Source: Rhodophyticola sp. CCM32
GTDB lineage: Bacteria; Pseudomonadota; Alphaproteobacteria; Rhodobacterales; Rhodobacteraceae
Direction of reading: 5' to 3'
Assembly: GCF_004751985.1 (NCBI RefSeq)
Contig: NZ_CP038492.1
Span: 2,418,001 to 2,482,000 of the forward strand
Length of the DNA stretch: 64,000 nt
Under the pieces are notes generated by a model that searched no databases, was not told the DNA's origin, and saw only the letters and a program-made list of their open reading frames with translations. Both the position numbers and the translations under genes were made by a program. Within the stretch, counting starts at the first letter, position 1, and each line of letters opens with the position of its first letter. Shown here one piece after another: positions 25,912 to 33,236 of the stretch.

Positions 25912-26556
25912 CTAGGTCCCGGGCTCGGAGCGGGACAAGACGTATTGGCCGGGGCGCAGCTCAGGCCGCGCAGTCTTTGAAACAGAACGCCCAAAGGTCA
26001 GATGCACCGGCGTATCCGTCGCGGCGATCCCTGCGGCACTTGGGATCGGCCCCCATATCCGCAGGGCTGACCAGCCCAATTGGGTCTGCACATCCGTAAG
26101 ACCTTGCCCCTTCTCAGGCGCCAGATGAACCGACACCATACCGGAGCCTTGCACGGCGGGGTCGGCGGGCAATCCGATCCCCCACAGGAAGGCCGGTTCG
26201 GCCAATCGGACCATCGGATCAAGCTGCCCCCCCTTGTCTGAGCCATCATCTTCCAGCCATCGCCAGGAGCCGTTTCCAAACACCTCCAGCGTGCCGCCAG
26301 ATTGATGCAGCCACAAAGTCACCTCATCGATCAGACCGGCCTGACCTGCCCTGATGTTGAGCGGAACGGGGGCATCATCGGGCAAGTTCGGAAACACCGC
26401 CATCGGTGCATGGGACATCAGGACAAACGCGGAGCTGAAGCCGTTTCGCTCCATCATCTGGGACAGCGACACCATCAGCGGGAAGTACCCGTCGATGGTG
26501 TCCTCGAAGAGGCGGCCATTGACCGTTGTGATCTGGATCTGGCCCGGCGCCGTCAT
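25912..26556 (-). CDS. Hypothetical protein in split-Rieske operon
   Basis: A 214-aa soluble protein that I do not recognise. It has no signal peptide or membrane helix. Visible features: an N-terminal stretch with ITTVNGRLFEDTIDGYFPLM, a tryptophan-containing centre (FGNGSWRWLEDDG), and a C-terminal PVHLTFGRSVSKTARPELRP. The composition is that of a folded, mostly beta protein. It starts 3 bp after the stop of the glutamine-synthetase-like gene, so it is the last gene of the operon 29639-25912 and probably works with the Rieske oxygenase or the ligase, possibly as an accessory or structural subunit. A cupin-like or DUF family assignment would need profile search. Confidence 0.65.
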   Translation of the reverse strand: MTAPGQIQITTVNGRLFEDTIDGYFPLMVSLSQMMERNGFSSAFVLMSHAPMAVFPNLPDDAPVPLNIRAGQAGLIDEVTLWLHQSGGTLEVFGNGSWRWLEDDGSDKGGQLDPMVRLAEPAFLWGIGLPADPAVQGSGMVSVHLAPEKGQGLTDVQTQLGWSALRIWGPIPSAAGIAATDTPVHLTFGRSVSKTARPELRPGQYVLSRSEPGT

Positions 26557-26559
26557 GGC

Positions 26560-28017
26560 CTAGAATAGCCCGAAATACTCTTGCTGCTCCCACTCGGACA
26601 GGGCCGAGATATAGCGATCCCATTCCGCGCGCTTCAAAGTCACGATGTAGTCCACGACGGCATCGCCCATGGCACTCCGCAAATAGGCACTGCTCCCGAA
26701 TGCTTCGACCGCAGCGATCAGGCTGCGCGGAAGGGGCTCTGCTGCATCATTGTAAGGGTCTTCGCTGGCAGGTGGCGGGGTATCGCCACTTTGGATACCT
26801 TCCAGGCCCGACAGGATCTGGGCCGCGAAGGCGTAGTGGGGATTTGCCGATGTATCCGCCACCCGGTTCTCGACCCGCGACGCGGGATCACCGGCGGTCA
26901 GCAACGCACGCAGCATCGCGCCACGATTGTCCTGCCCCCATTGCACGGCATTCGGGGCAAGCTGGAACGGTTGGAACCGTTTGTAGCTGTTCACTGTGGG
27001 ATTGGTCAGCAAGCAAAAGGCAGCGGCGTGTTTCAGGATCCCGGCGATCCAGCCGCTTGCGGGCGTGGTCAACTCCCCCGGCGTGTCGGGACAAAACAGC
27101 GCCTTGCCCGTGGCCTTATCAAGAAGCGATTGGTGGATATGCCAGCCATTCGCCACCGCGTTCGGCAGCACGGGCTTGGCCATGAAGCTCGCGTGCAGCC
27201 CGCGAATGTGACAGACCTCCTTGACCATCGTGCGGAACAGCACAAAGCGGTCGGCCTGGGTTACCGGGTCTGATGGCTCGAAGGTGAACTCGAACTGGCT
27301 TGGCCCCATTTCGATTTCCATCGACCGGGGGTGCAGCCCAAGACCCTCCGCCATGCGGCGCAGGTGATCGAGAAGATCCTCCACCTCCGCATAGCGCGTC
27401 TCGGTCAGATACTTATAGCCCTGCGTCAGGTTGCGGGTCTGAACCGGGGCAGGCGGCATGGTGGCTGCCGCGTGGCCAAGCGCGGGGTCCAGGCATTCGA
27501 ACACCTGAAATTCCACCTCCAGCCCGAAAATCGCGCGGAACCCCGCCGCGTCCAGCTTGCCCACCGCATTGGCCAGAACCGCCCCGGAGGAAAAGGAAAC
27601 CGGCGCGCCGGAGCGGTGGAACACATCGCATAGCAAGATCGCGGAATGGGGCGACCAGGGCAGTGGAAAGAACCGTGCCGGATCGGGCCGTAGGATGACA
27701 TCGCCCGCGCCGCCAAAGGGTTGATCGGCGATGGAAAGCCCGCCGGTCCAAACCGGAAACACCGTTTTGTGCGCAGTGTCCTTCAACAGCAAGGTAGAGG
27801 GCACCCCGATACCGGATTTGAAGGCCGAGGCCAGCGCAGCAGCGACAATTGTCTTGCCGCGCAGAATACCGTGCTGATCTGAAAACAGGATGCGGACAGT
27901 CTCCAACCCCACCTCGGAAACCGAGGCCAGAACCTCCTCTGCGCGCTCTATATCGGCCACATCGTAGTGGCCCGCGCGGGTCAGGGCCTGCGCGAAATCT
28001 GTCGTGTTCCCCGCCAT
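26560..28017 (-). CDS. Glutamine synthetase-like gamma-glutamyl ligase
   Basis: A 485-aa member of the glutamine synthetase superfamily, in the branch with gamma-glutamylmethylamide and gamma-glutamylpolyamine synthetases. These enzymes activate glutamate with ATP and attach an amine. Seen: VRILFSDQHGILRGKTI, GLEVEFQVFE (metal-binding Glu), EIEMGPSQFEFTF, GWHIHQSL (the GS His-x-His motif) and NPTVNSYKRF with the DNR loop. The ATG at 28017 is used; an ATG at 28032 would overlap the oxygenase gene by 14 bp. It follows the oxygenase directly. Inference: it traps methylamine or another amine released in the pathway, or glutamylates the substrate before oxidation as in aniline dioxygenase systems. 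Confidence 0.86.
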   Translation of the reverse strand: MAGNTTDFAQALTRAGHYDVADIERAEEVLASVSEVGLETVRILFSDQHGILRGKTIVAAALASAFKSGIGVPSTLLLKDTAHKTVFPVWTGGLSIADQPFGGAGDVILRPDPARFFPLPWSPHSAILLCDVFHRSGAPVSFSSGAVLANAVGKLDAAGFRAIFGLEVEFQVFECLDPALGHAAATMPPAPVQTRNLTQGYKYLTETRYAEVEDLLDHLRRMAEGLGLHPRSMEIEMGPSQFEFTFEPSDPVTQADRFVLFRTMVKEVCHIRGLHASFMAKPVLPNAVANGWHIHQSLLDKATGKALFCPDTPGELTTPASGWIAGILKHAAAFCLLTNPTVNSYKRFQPFQLAPNAVQWGQDNRGAMLRALLTAGDPASRVENRVADTSANPHYAFAAQILSGLEGIQSGDTPPPASEDPYNDAAEPLPRSLIAAVEAFGSSAYLRSAMGDAVVDYIVTLKRAEWDRYISALSEWEQQEYFGLF

Positions 28018-28018
28018 C

Positions 28019-29245
28019 TCAGACAGACGCATCCCACGGGCAATCCGCCCGGCGCGCAAGGTCGGCGGCATGGCTGGCCGATTGCCAATCCCCGGTTGAG
28101 GCAATCGCGTCGTTCGACAACGGCCCCCTGATGCGCGCGACATCGCCGCTGCCCCGCATCGGCAGGCTCTGCACGTCACCGTCCTGAACGCTCTTGATCG
28201 CTTGACGCAACATGCGCCTGTAGCGGATGATCGCGACATCACTGCGCCCAAGGTGTTCTTGCGTCCTGTCCTGAATAGCGCCCATCCCTTCAACTGCCCA
28301 CTGGTCATGGACGTTGATATCAAGCCCCATGCCCGTATAGGTCACCGATGCCTGTTCCGCCGGGTCGTAGTGGTAATTGTTGCTGTGGTTCTTCAACGGC
28401 GCATAGTCGGGCAGCCGGTGTTCCAGCAGCCTTTGTTCGCGCATCCGCGTCTTGTCGATGGGGGTCTTGAAGCTGGTGAAAATCGTGAACCAATAGCAAT
28501 GTTCATCATCAATCGGGACGTGCCATTGTGTGATCGTCATCTCGCGCGACATCGGAATACAGATCGCTTCGGGAAAGATCTGGTTGGTCACGCGCACATG
28601 GGTCAACGCGTTCTCCATATGGCGCAGCGCGGTGATCTTCAGGCCGTAATCGGTTTCATCGACCTTGATCTCGGGGCGCGGGTATTCGCGCAGGACCTGC
28701 GTCATCGGCATGTTGGTCTCTGCCGCCTTGTCGCGGAACTGTTTGCCGTAGCTGTCGGCGGGATCTTCATCCTCCAAGAAACGGTGCAGGAAGGAGGCAT
28801 GGGCCGGGTCGATCCCAATCTCCAGCGCTTGCAGCCAATTGCACTCCCACAGGCCCTTGAACGCAAACACATGGGTATCGGGCGCGCGGAAACAGTCGAA
28901 ACCTGGGAAGGCGGGAGGCTCATCGGGGCCGAGATAGGCGAAGACCACGCCCTTTTGCTCAAACACCGGGTAGCGCGGGCCGTCGGGTTTCACCACGATA
29001 TCCGCGCTGTCGGGGTAATGAGCCGCGGCCTCGGACGGGTCCGCCTCTCGGGTCACGAGGCTCAGCGTTTCGTCACCGTCGCGGATAAGGGCCAAACGCT
29101 CCCCCAGCAGGTTGACCGGCACGGGAAACGACCCCTGCAGCTCATCGCTCAGCGCCGCAGGCTGCCAGTAGCGGCGCAGCACGCTGCCTGCCGCCGTGTC
29201 AGGGCCGATCCGGGTGATTTGATCATTAAGTTGCTGGCTAATCAT
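28019..29245 (-). CDS. Rieske-type oxygenase catalytic subunit lacking the Rieske domain
   Basis: A 408-aa protein related to the phthalate/vanillate-type oxygenase alpha subunit. The N-terminus starts like the family (VLRRYWQPAALSDEL, VPVNLLGERLALIRDGD). The region that should hold the CxH-CxxH [2Fe-2S] site is replaced by a short linker without those residues. The catalytic domain is intact: CNWLQALEIGIDPAHASFLHR contains the mononuclear-iron facial-triad helix (Asp and H-x4-H). The missing iron-sulfur centre is encoded by the next upstream gene as a separate small protein, with an 8-bp overlap. This layout recalls the caffeine N7-demethylase NdmC-NdmD arrangement, so N-demethylation is a reasonable guess. 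Substrate unknown; a reductase is not obvious nearby. Confidence 0.88.
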   Translation of the reverse strand: MISQQLNDQITRIGPDTAAGSVLRRYWQPAALSDELQGSFPVPVNLLGERLALIRDGDETLSLVTREADPSEAAAHYPDSADIVVKPDGPRYPVFEQKGVVFAYLGPDEPPAFPGFDCFRAPDTHVFAFKGLWECNWLQALEIGIDPAHASFLHRFLEDEDPADSYGKQFRDKAAETNMPMTQVLREYPRPEIKVDETDYGLKITALRHMENALTHVRVTNQIFPEAICIPMSREMTITQWHVPIDDEHCYWFTIFTSFKTPIDKTRMREQRLLEHRLPDYAPLKNHSNNYHYDPAEQASVTYTGMGLDINVHDQWAVEGMGAIQDRTQEHLGRSDVAIIRYRRMLRQAIKSVQDGDVQSLPMRGSGDVARIRGPLSNDAIASTGDWQSASHAADLARRADCPWDASV

Positions 29246-29639
29246 TGGCGTTCACCTCCTGTGGCGCAACCTGTGCAAAGATCGCGCCGTCGACCTCACG
29301 GACCGGCACCATCGGCACCTTGATCTGCGTGTGCATTTTCGACCCCTCCGGCTCTGCTGGCTGTTCGACGCATTGTCCCGTCCGGTCAAAGTGCCAGCCA
29401 TGAAAGGGGCAGCGTAATCCGTTATCCTCAAGCCGTCCAAAACAAAGATCCGCGCCGCGATGGGGGCAGTTGCGGCCGATCAGTCCCAGCTGGCCCTCAT
29501 CATCCCGGAACAACACATAGCGATCACCGCCAAGCGAAACCGGCAAAACGGCGCGCTCGCCATCCAGATCGACGCTGGCCGCGATCGGCGTCCACCCGTT
29601 GCTGTCGACTGGCATATCGGTCCCCTCGGCCGTCGTCAT
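29238..29639 (-). CDS. Stand-alone Rieske [2Fe-2S] protein
   Basis: A 133-aa Rieske domain protein. Seen: NCPHRGADLCFG and, 17-18 residues on, CPFHGWHFD, giving the full C-x-H and C-x2-H ligands of a Rieske cluster. The surrounding residues (YVLFRDDEGQLGLIGR, FDRTGQCVEQP) are those of the N-terminal domain of an oxygenase alpha subunit rather than a plain ferredoxin. It overlaps the oxygenase catalytic gene, so the two halves of one oxygenase appear to be made as separate chains. I use the ATG at 29639, behind GGGAG and AAGAAG; an ATG at 29660 lies against the operator and is less likely. First gene of the operon. Confidence 0.87.
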   Translation of the reverse strand: MTTAEGTDMPVDSNGWTPIAASVDLDGERAVLPVSLGGDRYVLFRDDEGQLGLIGRNCPHRGADLCFGRLEDNGLRCPFHGWHFDRTGQCVEQPAEPEGSKMHTQIKVPMVPVREVDGAIFAQVAPQEVNAND

Positions 29640-29663
29640 CGCTTCTTGATCTTCTCCCATACG

Positions 29664-29696
29664 TTCGATATACGAACTAATGTTCCCTTATGGAAC
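29664..29696. promoter_or_regulatory. IclR-type operator pair, site 3
   Basis: Two palindromes lie in the divergent region between the Rieske gene and the IclR gene: TTCGATATACGAA at 29664-29676 and GTTCC-CTTAT-GGAAC at 29682-29696. The first matches the TTCG-N5-CGAA form found at 11250 and 20163. Together they probably bind the IclR protein encoded at 29724 and control both directions. Confidence 0.65.
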
Positions 29697-29723
29697 GTAA
29701 GGCACTTCGGAAAGCGGGTCAAG

Positions 29724-30470
29724 ATGAACGCGAGCGACACGGCATCAACCTTCGTCAAAGGCCTCCGCGTTCTGGACAGTTTTGAGACAGGGCGCACTGA
29801 CCTTACGATGGCCGAGATCGCCCGGCTTACCGAATTCGACCGTTCCACCGTCCGGCGCCTGTGTCTGGCCCTGGAAGAAGCAGGGTATCTGACGCGGCAA
29901 AATCAGACGTTCCGCCTGACCCCCAAGATTGTCGCCGTCGCCGGTGGTTACCTGACGTCCCACGCGATCGGGATGTCTATTCAACCTGTCCTCAATCAAT
30001 TTGCAGAAGAACTTCGCGGCGAACTTGCCGTCTCTGTTATGGAAGGCACGCGGGCGGTTTATATCGCACGCTCGGCGGTGGCGTCTGCGCGCATGTCATT
30101 GGGCTTCTCCATCGGCAGCGCCCTGCCGCTTCTCCCGACTGCGGTCGGACGTATGTTATTGGCCGGGTATCCCGCCCCGCAGCGTGAGGACATCATTCAG
30201 GCCTGCCGGCTTTATCGCTACACCGACGCGACCGATATGGATCTGGCGTCCATTCGCGCAAAGGTGGAAGCTGCGGCACAGCATGGCTACGTCCTGTCGA
30301 CCAGCGAATTCGAACAGGGCGCTTCAGGAATTGCCGTTCCCATCCGCAATATCGGAGAAACGCAGGCCGTCCTGTCAACGACCGCCTCTGTTGACCACTT
30401 CAGAAAGGAGGAAGAGGTCGATCGGGTTCTCGACATCCTCCGGCGCACAGCCATGAGCCTGAGAGCGTAG
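29724..30470 (+). CDS. IclR-family transcriptional regulator
   Basis: A 248-aa regulator. N-terminal winged helix (TMAEIARLTEFDRSTVRRLC) followed by the IclR effector domain (GSALPLLPTAVGRMLLAGY, TSEFEQGASGIAVPIRN). The ATG at 29724 follows AAAGCGGG; the long upstream open frame overlaps the Rieske gene and is rejected. It is divergent from the split-Rieske operon with a palindrome pair between them, the standard layout for local control. It is a PcaR/PobR-like IclR, whose ligands are often carboxylated ring compounds, but ligand identity is unknown. Confidence 0.92.
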   Translation: MNASDTASTFVKGLRVLDSFETGRTDLTMAEIARLTEFDRSTVRRLCLALEEAGYLTRQNQTFRLTPKIVAVAGGYLTSHAIGMSIQPVLNQFAEELRGELAVSVMEGTRAVYIARSAVASARMSLGFSIGSALPLLPTAVGRMLLAGYPAPQREDIIQACRLYRYTDATDMDLASIRAKVEAAAQHGYVLSTSEFEQGASGIAVPIRNIGETQAVLSTTASVDHFRKEEEVDRVLDILRRTAMSLRA

Positions 30471-30881
30471 TGCGATGCATGAGGCGTGGATACTAAAGCA
30501 GGAGGATTTTCCAACCTACTCCGCTGCCTGACATCTGGGATCATCAAACCATATGGTTCTCAATCCTTGCGATGCAGGCTCAGACGAAGCAGGGGAAAAT
30601 AGGCCACCGCTTTCAAAACAACCCAAAGGTTGTGCCTCACGGCGAGTGAATGCCTTTGGACCTGTAGCGTTTTTGTGCCGCCCCAAGTGCTCATTTAGCC
30701 TAGGGATGAGCGTCAGGCAGATGAGCGGGAGCGCTGAAATGGCTGATTGAAAATGGACAAGATTCAAGCTTGACATGAGCGCAAAAGAATATTTTTCTAC
30801 ACCAGAAACCCTAATACACCAGCGTGAATTTAGGGACGCGAGCATTCAGCATAATACTGAGCCAGCCCAATCCCAGGAATT
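30471..30881. other. Intergenic region at edge of AT-rich patch
   Basis: About 410 bases without a gene I can support. Small open frames are present on both strands, but none resembles a known protein. Base composition starts to fall here, marking the change from the GC-rich catabolic island to the AT-rich patch. A promoter for the gene at 30882 should lie here. Confidence 0.5.
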
Positions 30882-31508
30882 GTGGTGAAAATGCAAGATA
30901 CGCGTATTAATTATAGATATTTCGACGACCATCGTTACTATGAAAGCCCTGGGTCGCATACCAAGCACATCCAGTATGATCCAAAGCTCGTAAAAAGATA
31001 CCCGATGTCCAGCGGTGGCGAGTTTTGGGCAGATGCCGATACAAGTCGGATCGCTACGTCTGATCCAAACCTCTACATTCAGTTAGTACATATGACCGCC
31101 GGGGGCACTCCGAGGTATTTCATGTACGTTTTCATTGATGGTCTGCGAATTCAGTTTTCACTTAAAGATGGCGAACCTTACGGTTTTATGCCCAGAACGG
31201 AAGGCAAGAAGACAATTTGGAATATTGAAGATATTGGCTTTCCATTGAGGTTTTGCACAAACATCTCGGACCGAATTCATAACGTAGACCGCCCTTACGA
31301 AGAGCGATATCAAATTTTGACCAATGCCTCAAAATTCAAGAGCCGCGAGCAGCAAGACAGAGCATGTAACTTTGTTCAAGAAGCCCTGTCAAAATACGAC
31401 AGCCCATCACTAAACAGACAACTTTATGGGCATGAAACGGAAGCGATTGTGATCTTTTCTGAAGATTTGGAGATCAAAATGAAAAATGGGTATTTTGTCG
31501 GTGGCTGA
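30882..31508 (+). CDS. Hypothetical protein in AT-rich patch
   Basis: A 208-aa protein of unknown function, with a GTG start at 30882; an ATG at 30891 is an alternative. It has no signal peptide or membrane helix and is rich in Tyr, Phe and charged residues. Codon and base use are clearly more AT-rich than the neighbours, which points to transfer. Features visible: [17 protein letters not shown] near the N-terminus and a basic central part around EGKKTIWN. Its 3' end overlaps the next gene by 23 bp, so the two are coupled. A toxin-immunity or secreted-effector pair is one possibility, but nothing in the sequence proves it. Confidence 0.6.
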   Translation: MVKMQDTRINYRYFDDHRYYESPGSHTKHIQYDPKLVKRYPMSSGGEFWADADTSRIATSDPNLYIQLVHMTAGGTPRYFMYVFIDGLRIQFSLKDGEPYGFMPRTEGKKTIWNIEDIGFPLRFCTNISDRIHNVDRPYEERYQILTNASKFKSREQQDRACNFVQEALSKYDSPSLNRQLYGHETEAIVIFSEDLEIKMKNGYFVGG

Positions 31509-32811
31509 TTATTCACATGTGGATTTTTCTGATCTGAATTCAGTTTTACAAGAGGTCGCGCAGGCCAACTCTAGCGGCGTTGCATTGACCCAGGATTTTT
31601 TCAATCAGGCCGTTAACGGTCTGTCATCTTCAATTGACGCGGGATCGACAGGCCTGTTCTCCAGCCCGATCAGTGACAGCGCTAGCGGTTTGTTGGATAG
31701 CCTTGTTAGAGATGGAGGGCCATACAGTCATATTCAACTCACGGAAGCGGCTGAATTTCTTAGCACCCAAGCCGTTGCAGACGCTATCCAAGACACCATT
31801 GGTGCCCATGGTTCCCTGAACGACTACACGGACGTTGGCTCGGCTATAAATGGTCGAAGCGATGCATCGCTTTTTGGCCAGGTTTCGCAGAACTACGCGG
31901 CTTCGGTATCCGGAGATGTTTACGCGGTTATTCCCAACGGTTCTATGGACAGCGCATTTGGACAAGTTGAGCTTGAGGCTCTGCTAAATAATCCGGATGT
32001 CACATCGATCAACGGGATTTCTGTAAGTGAATTACACGGAGTGCTTGATTCCGGAGACATGTCGTCGGTGTTCGATGCAGTTCAGGGTGCGTATCCTGAC
32101 AGTGTTAGTTTCTTGCTCGCGGATGCTGCTACATCTGGACACATAACGCCGGATTCTTTGGATTCATATTTTAACGAATCCGGTATTTCTACAAATGGTA
32201 ACTTCTTTTATGAATCGGCCCAGGAGACCATCGACTATGCAAATACGAATGGACTTCCACTATCCTCCTTTGCAGGCGTTATGGTGGGTCTTGAGGTTTT
32301 GGATCGTATTGGGTTCGCAGGGGATGTCGCAGCAATCGGCCTCACCGCGTATCGCGTAAACGACCTCTTACAGAACGGCCAGCGAGATGAAGCAGAAACG
32401 CTCATCCAGGAATTTGTCGTGGACACATCCATTGGCGGTGCGCGTGTCGCCCGTGAACTGGACCGGATTGCCGAGTTGCGCGGGTATCCGTGCTTGGTGG
32501 TCTCAGACAACGGGACGGAGCTGACCTCCAACGCGATGCTGAAGTGGCAAGAGGATCGCAAGGTCGGCTGGCACTACATCGCGCCAGGCAAGCCCATGCA
32601 GAACGGCCTCGTCGAAAGCTTCAACGGTCGGATGCGCGAAGAATGTTTGAACGAACACTTGTTCCCGTCGCTCCGCAATGCCTGCCACTTAATTGCGGCA
32701 TGGCGAAACGACTACAATCACAACCGCCCACATTCGAGCCTCGACGGGCTCATCCCGTGGGAGTATCACCAACGGTCAAGCGAGGACCAAAACCTGAACA
32801 GAGCTAACTGA
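31486..32811 (+). CDS. Unknown protein fused in frame to IS3 transposase tail
   Basis: A 441-aa chimeric reading frame. Residues 1 to about 310 (to 32415) are an AT-richer, Ser/Asp-rich, low-Cys protein of unknown function. It has repeated helical stretches and ends with [20 protein letters not shown], a style seen before glycine-zipper or toxin regions of large alphaproteobacterial secreted proteins (weak resemblance only). Residues about 311-441 are the C-terminal half of an IS3-family (IS407-like) OrfB transposase: [13 protein letters not shown] (second catalytic Asp), [21 protein letters not shown] (with the catalytic Glu) and NRPHSSLDG. The junction falls near VVDTS. The original C-terminus of the upstream gene was therefore lost to an insertion or deletion. 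Starts inside the preceding gene. Confidence 0.7.
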   Translation: MGILSVADYSHVDFSDLNSVLQEVAQANSSGVALTQDFFNQAVNGLSSSIDAGSTGLFSSPISDSASGLLDSLVRDGGPYSHIQLTEAAEFLSTQAVADAIQDTIGAHGSLNDYTDVGSAINGRSDASLFGQVSQNYAASVSGDVYAVIPNGSMDSAFGQVELEALLNNPDVTSINGISVSELHGVLDSGDMSSVFDAVQGAYPDSVSFLLADAATSGHITPDSLDSYFNESGISTNGNFFYESAQETIDYANTNGLPLSSFAGVMVGLEVLDRIGFAGDVAAIGLTAYRVNDLLQNGQRDEAETLIQEFVVDTSIGGARVARELDRIAELRGYPCLVVSDNGTELTSNAMLKWQEDRKVGWHYIAPGKPMQNGLVESFNGRMREECLNEHLFPSLRNACHLIAAWRNDYNHNRPHSSLDGLIPWEYHQRSSEDQNLNRAN

Positions 32812-32840
32812 AAAACGCGGGCTCACAGGGGAGCAGGTCA
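32416..32840 (+). mobile_element. IS3-family (IS407-like) element remnant, 3' end
   Basis: This is the 3' part of an IS3-family insertion sequence, covering the last about 130 codons of orfB and a short tail. It ends with CAGGGGAGCAGGTCA at 32826-32840, which looks like the right terminal inverted repeat, since many IS407-group elements end in TGACC-type repeats. The left half with orfA and the first catalytic Asp is missing, so it cannot move alone. It abuts an IS6-family fragment. Confidence 0.72.
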
Positions 32841-33115
32841 AACAGTGTGACTGCCGGGACAACCCGGAGATACGTTTCGTCAACATGCCAGTTCAGGCCA
32901 ACCCACTGGCGGCGCCTTTCAATACCATTGGCTATCTGGGGTCCGAACTTACGCACCCAACGATAGAGAGTTGATCGGTCAACATACACGCCGCGCTCGG
33001 CAAGCAAATCAGCCGTATCCTGATAAGAAAGGGAATAGCGAAGGTACATACGAACCGCACAAAGAATAATGACGGCTGGAAAACGGTGGCGCTTGAAGGG
33101 ATGCTTACGGGTCAT
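32841..33115 (-). mobile_element. IS6-family transposase remnant (5' part)
   Basis: This is the N-terminal part (about 90 residues) of an IS6/IS26-like transposase, read leftward from an ATG at 33115. Seen: FKRHRFPAVIILCAVRMYLRY, LSYQDTADLLAERGVYVD, the helix-turn-helix STLYRWVRKFG, and WHVDETY with the first catalytic Asp. Homology stops there. The frame then runs into the IS3 end and terminates at 32804. The second Asp and the Glu are absent, so it is inactive. The IS3 element probably inserted into, or recombined with, this older IS6 copy. Confidence 0.8.
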
Positions 33116-33236
33116 TGTGGGCCTCTTTCCTCACCACCTGATCCAATAGACCGTTTTATGAAAAAGTCCCGGCCTTATCATTATTTGTATACAAAATATA
33201 TTCTTTGCACTCAAAAGTACCCTTAAGAATACACTC

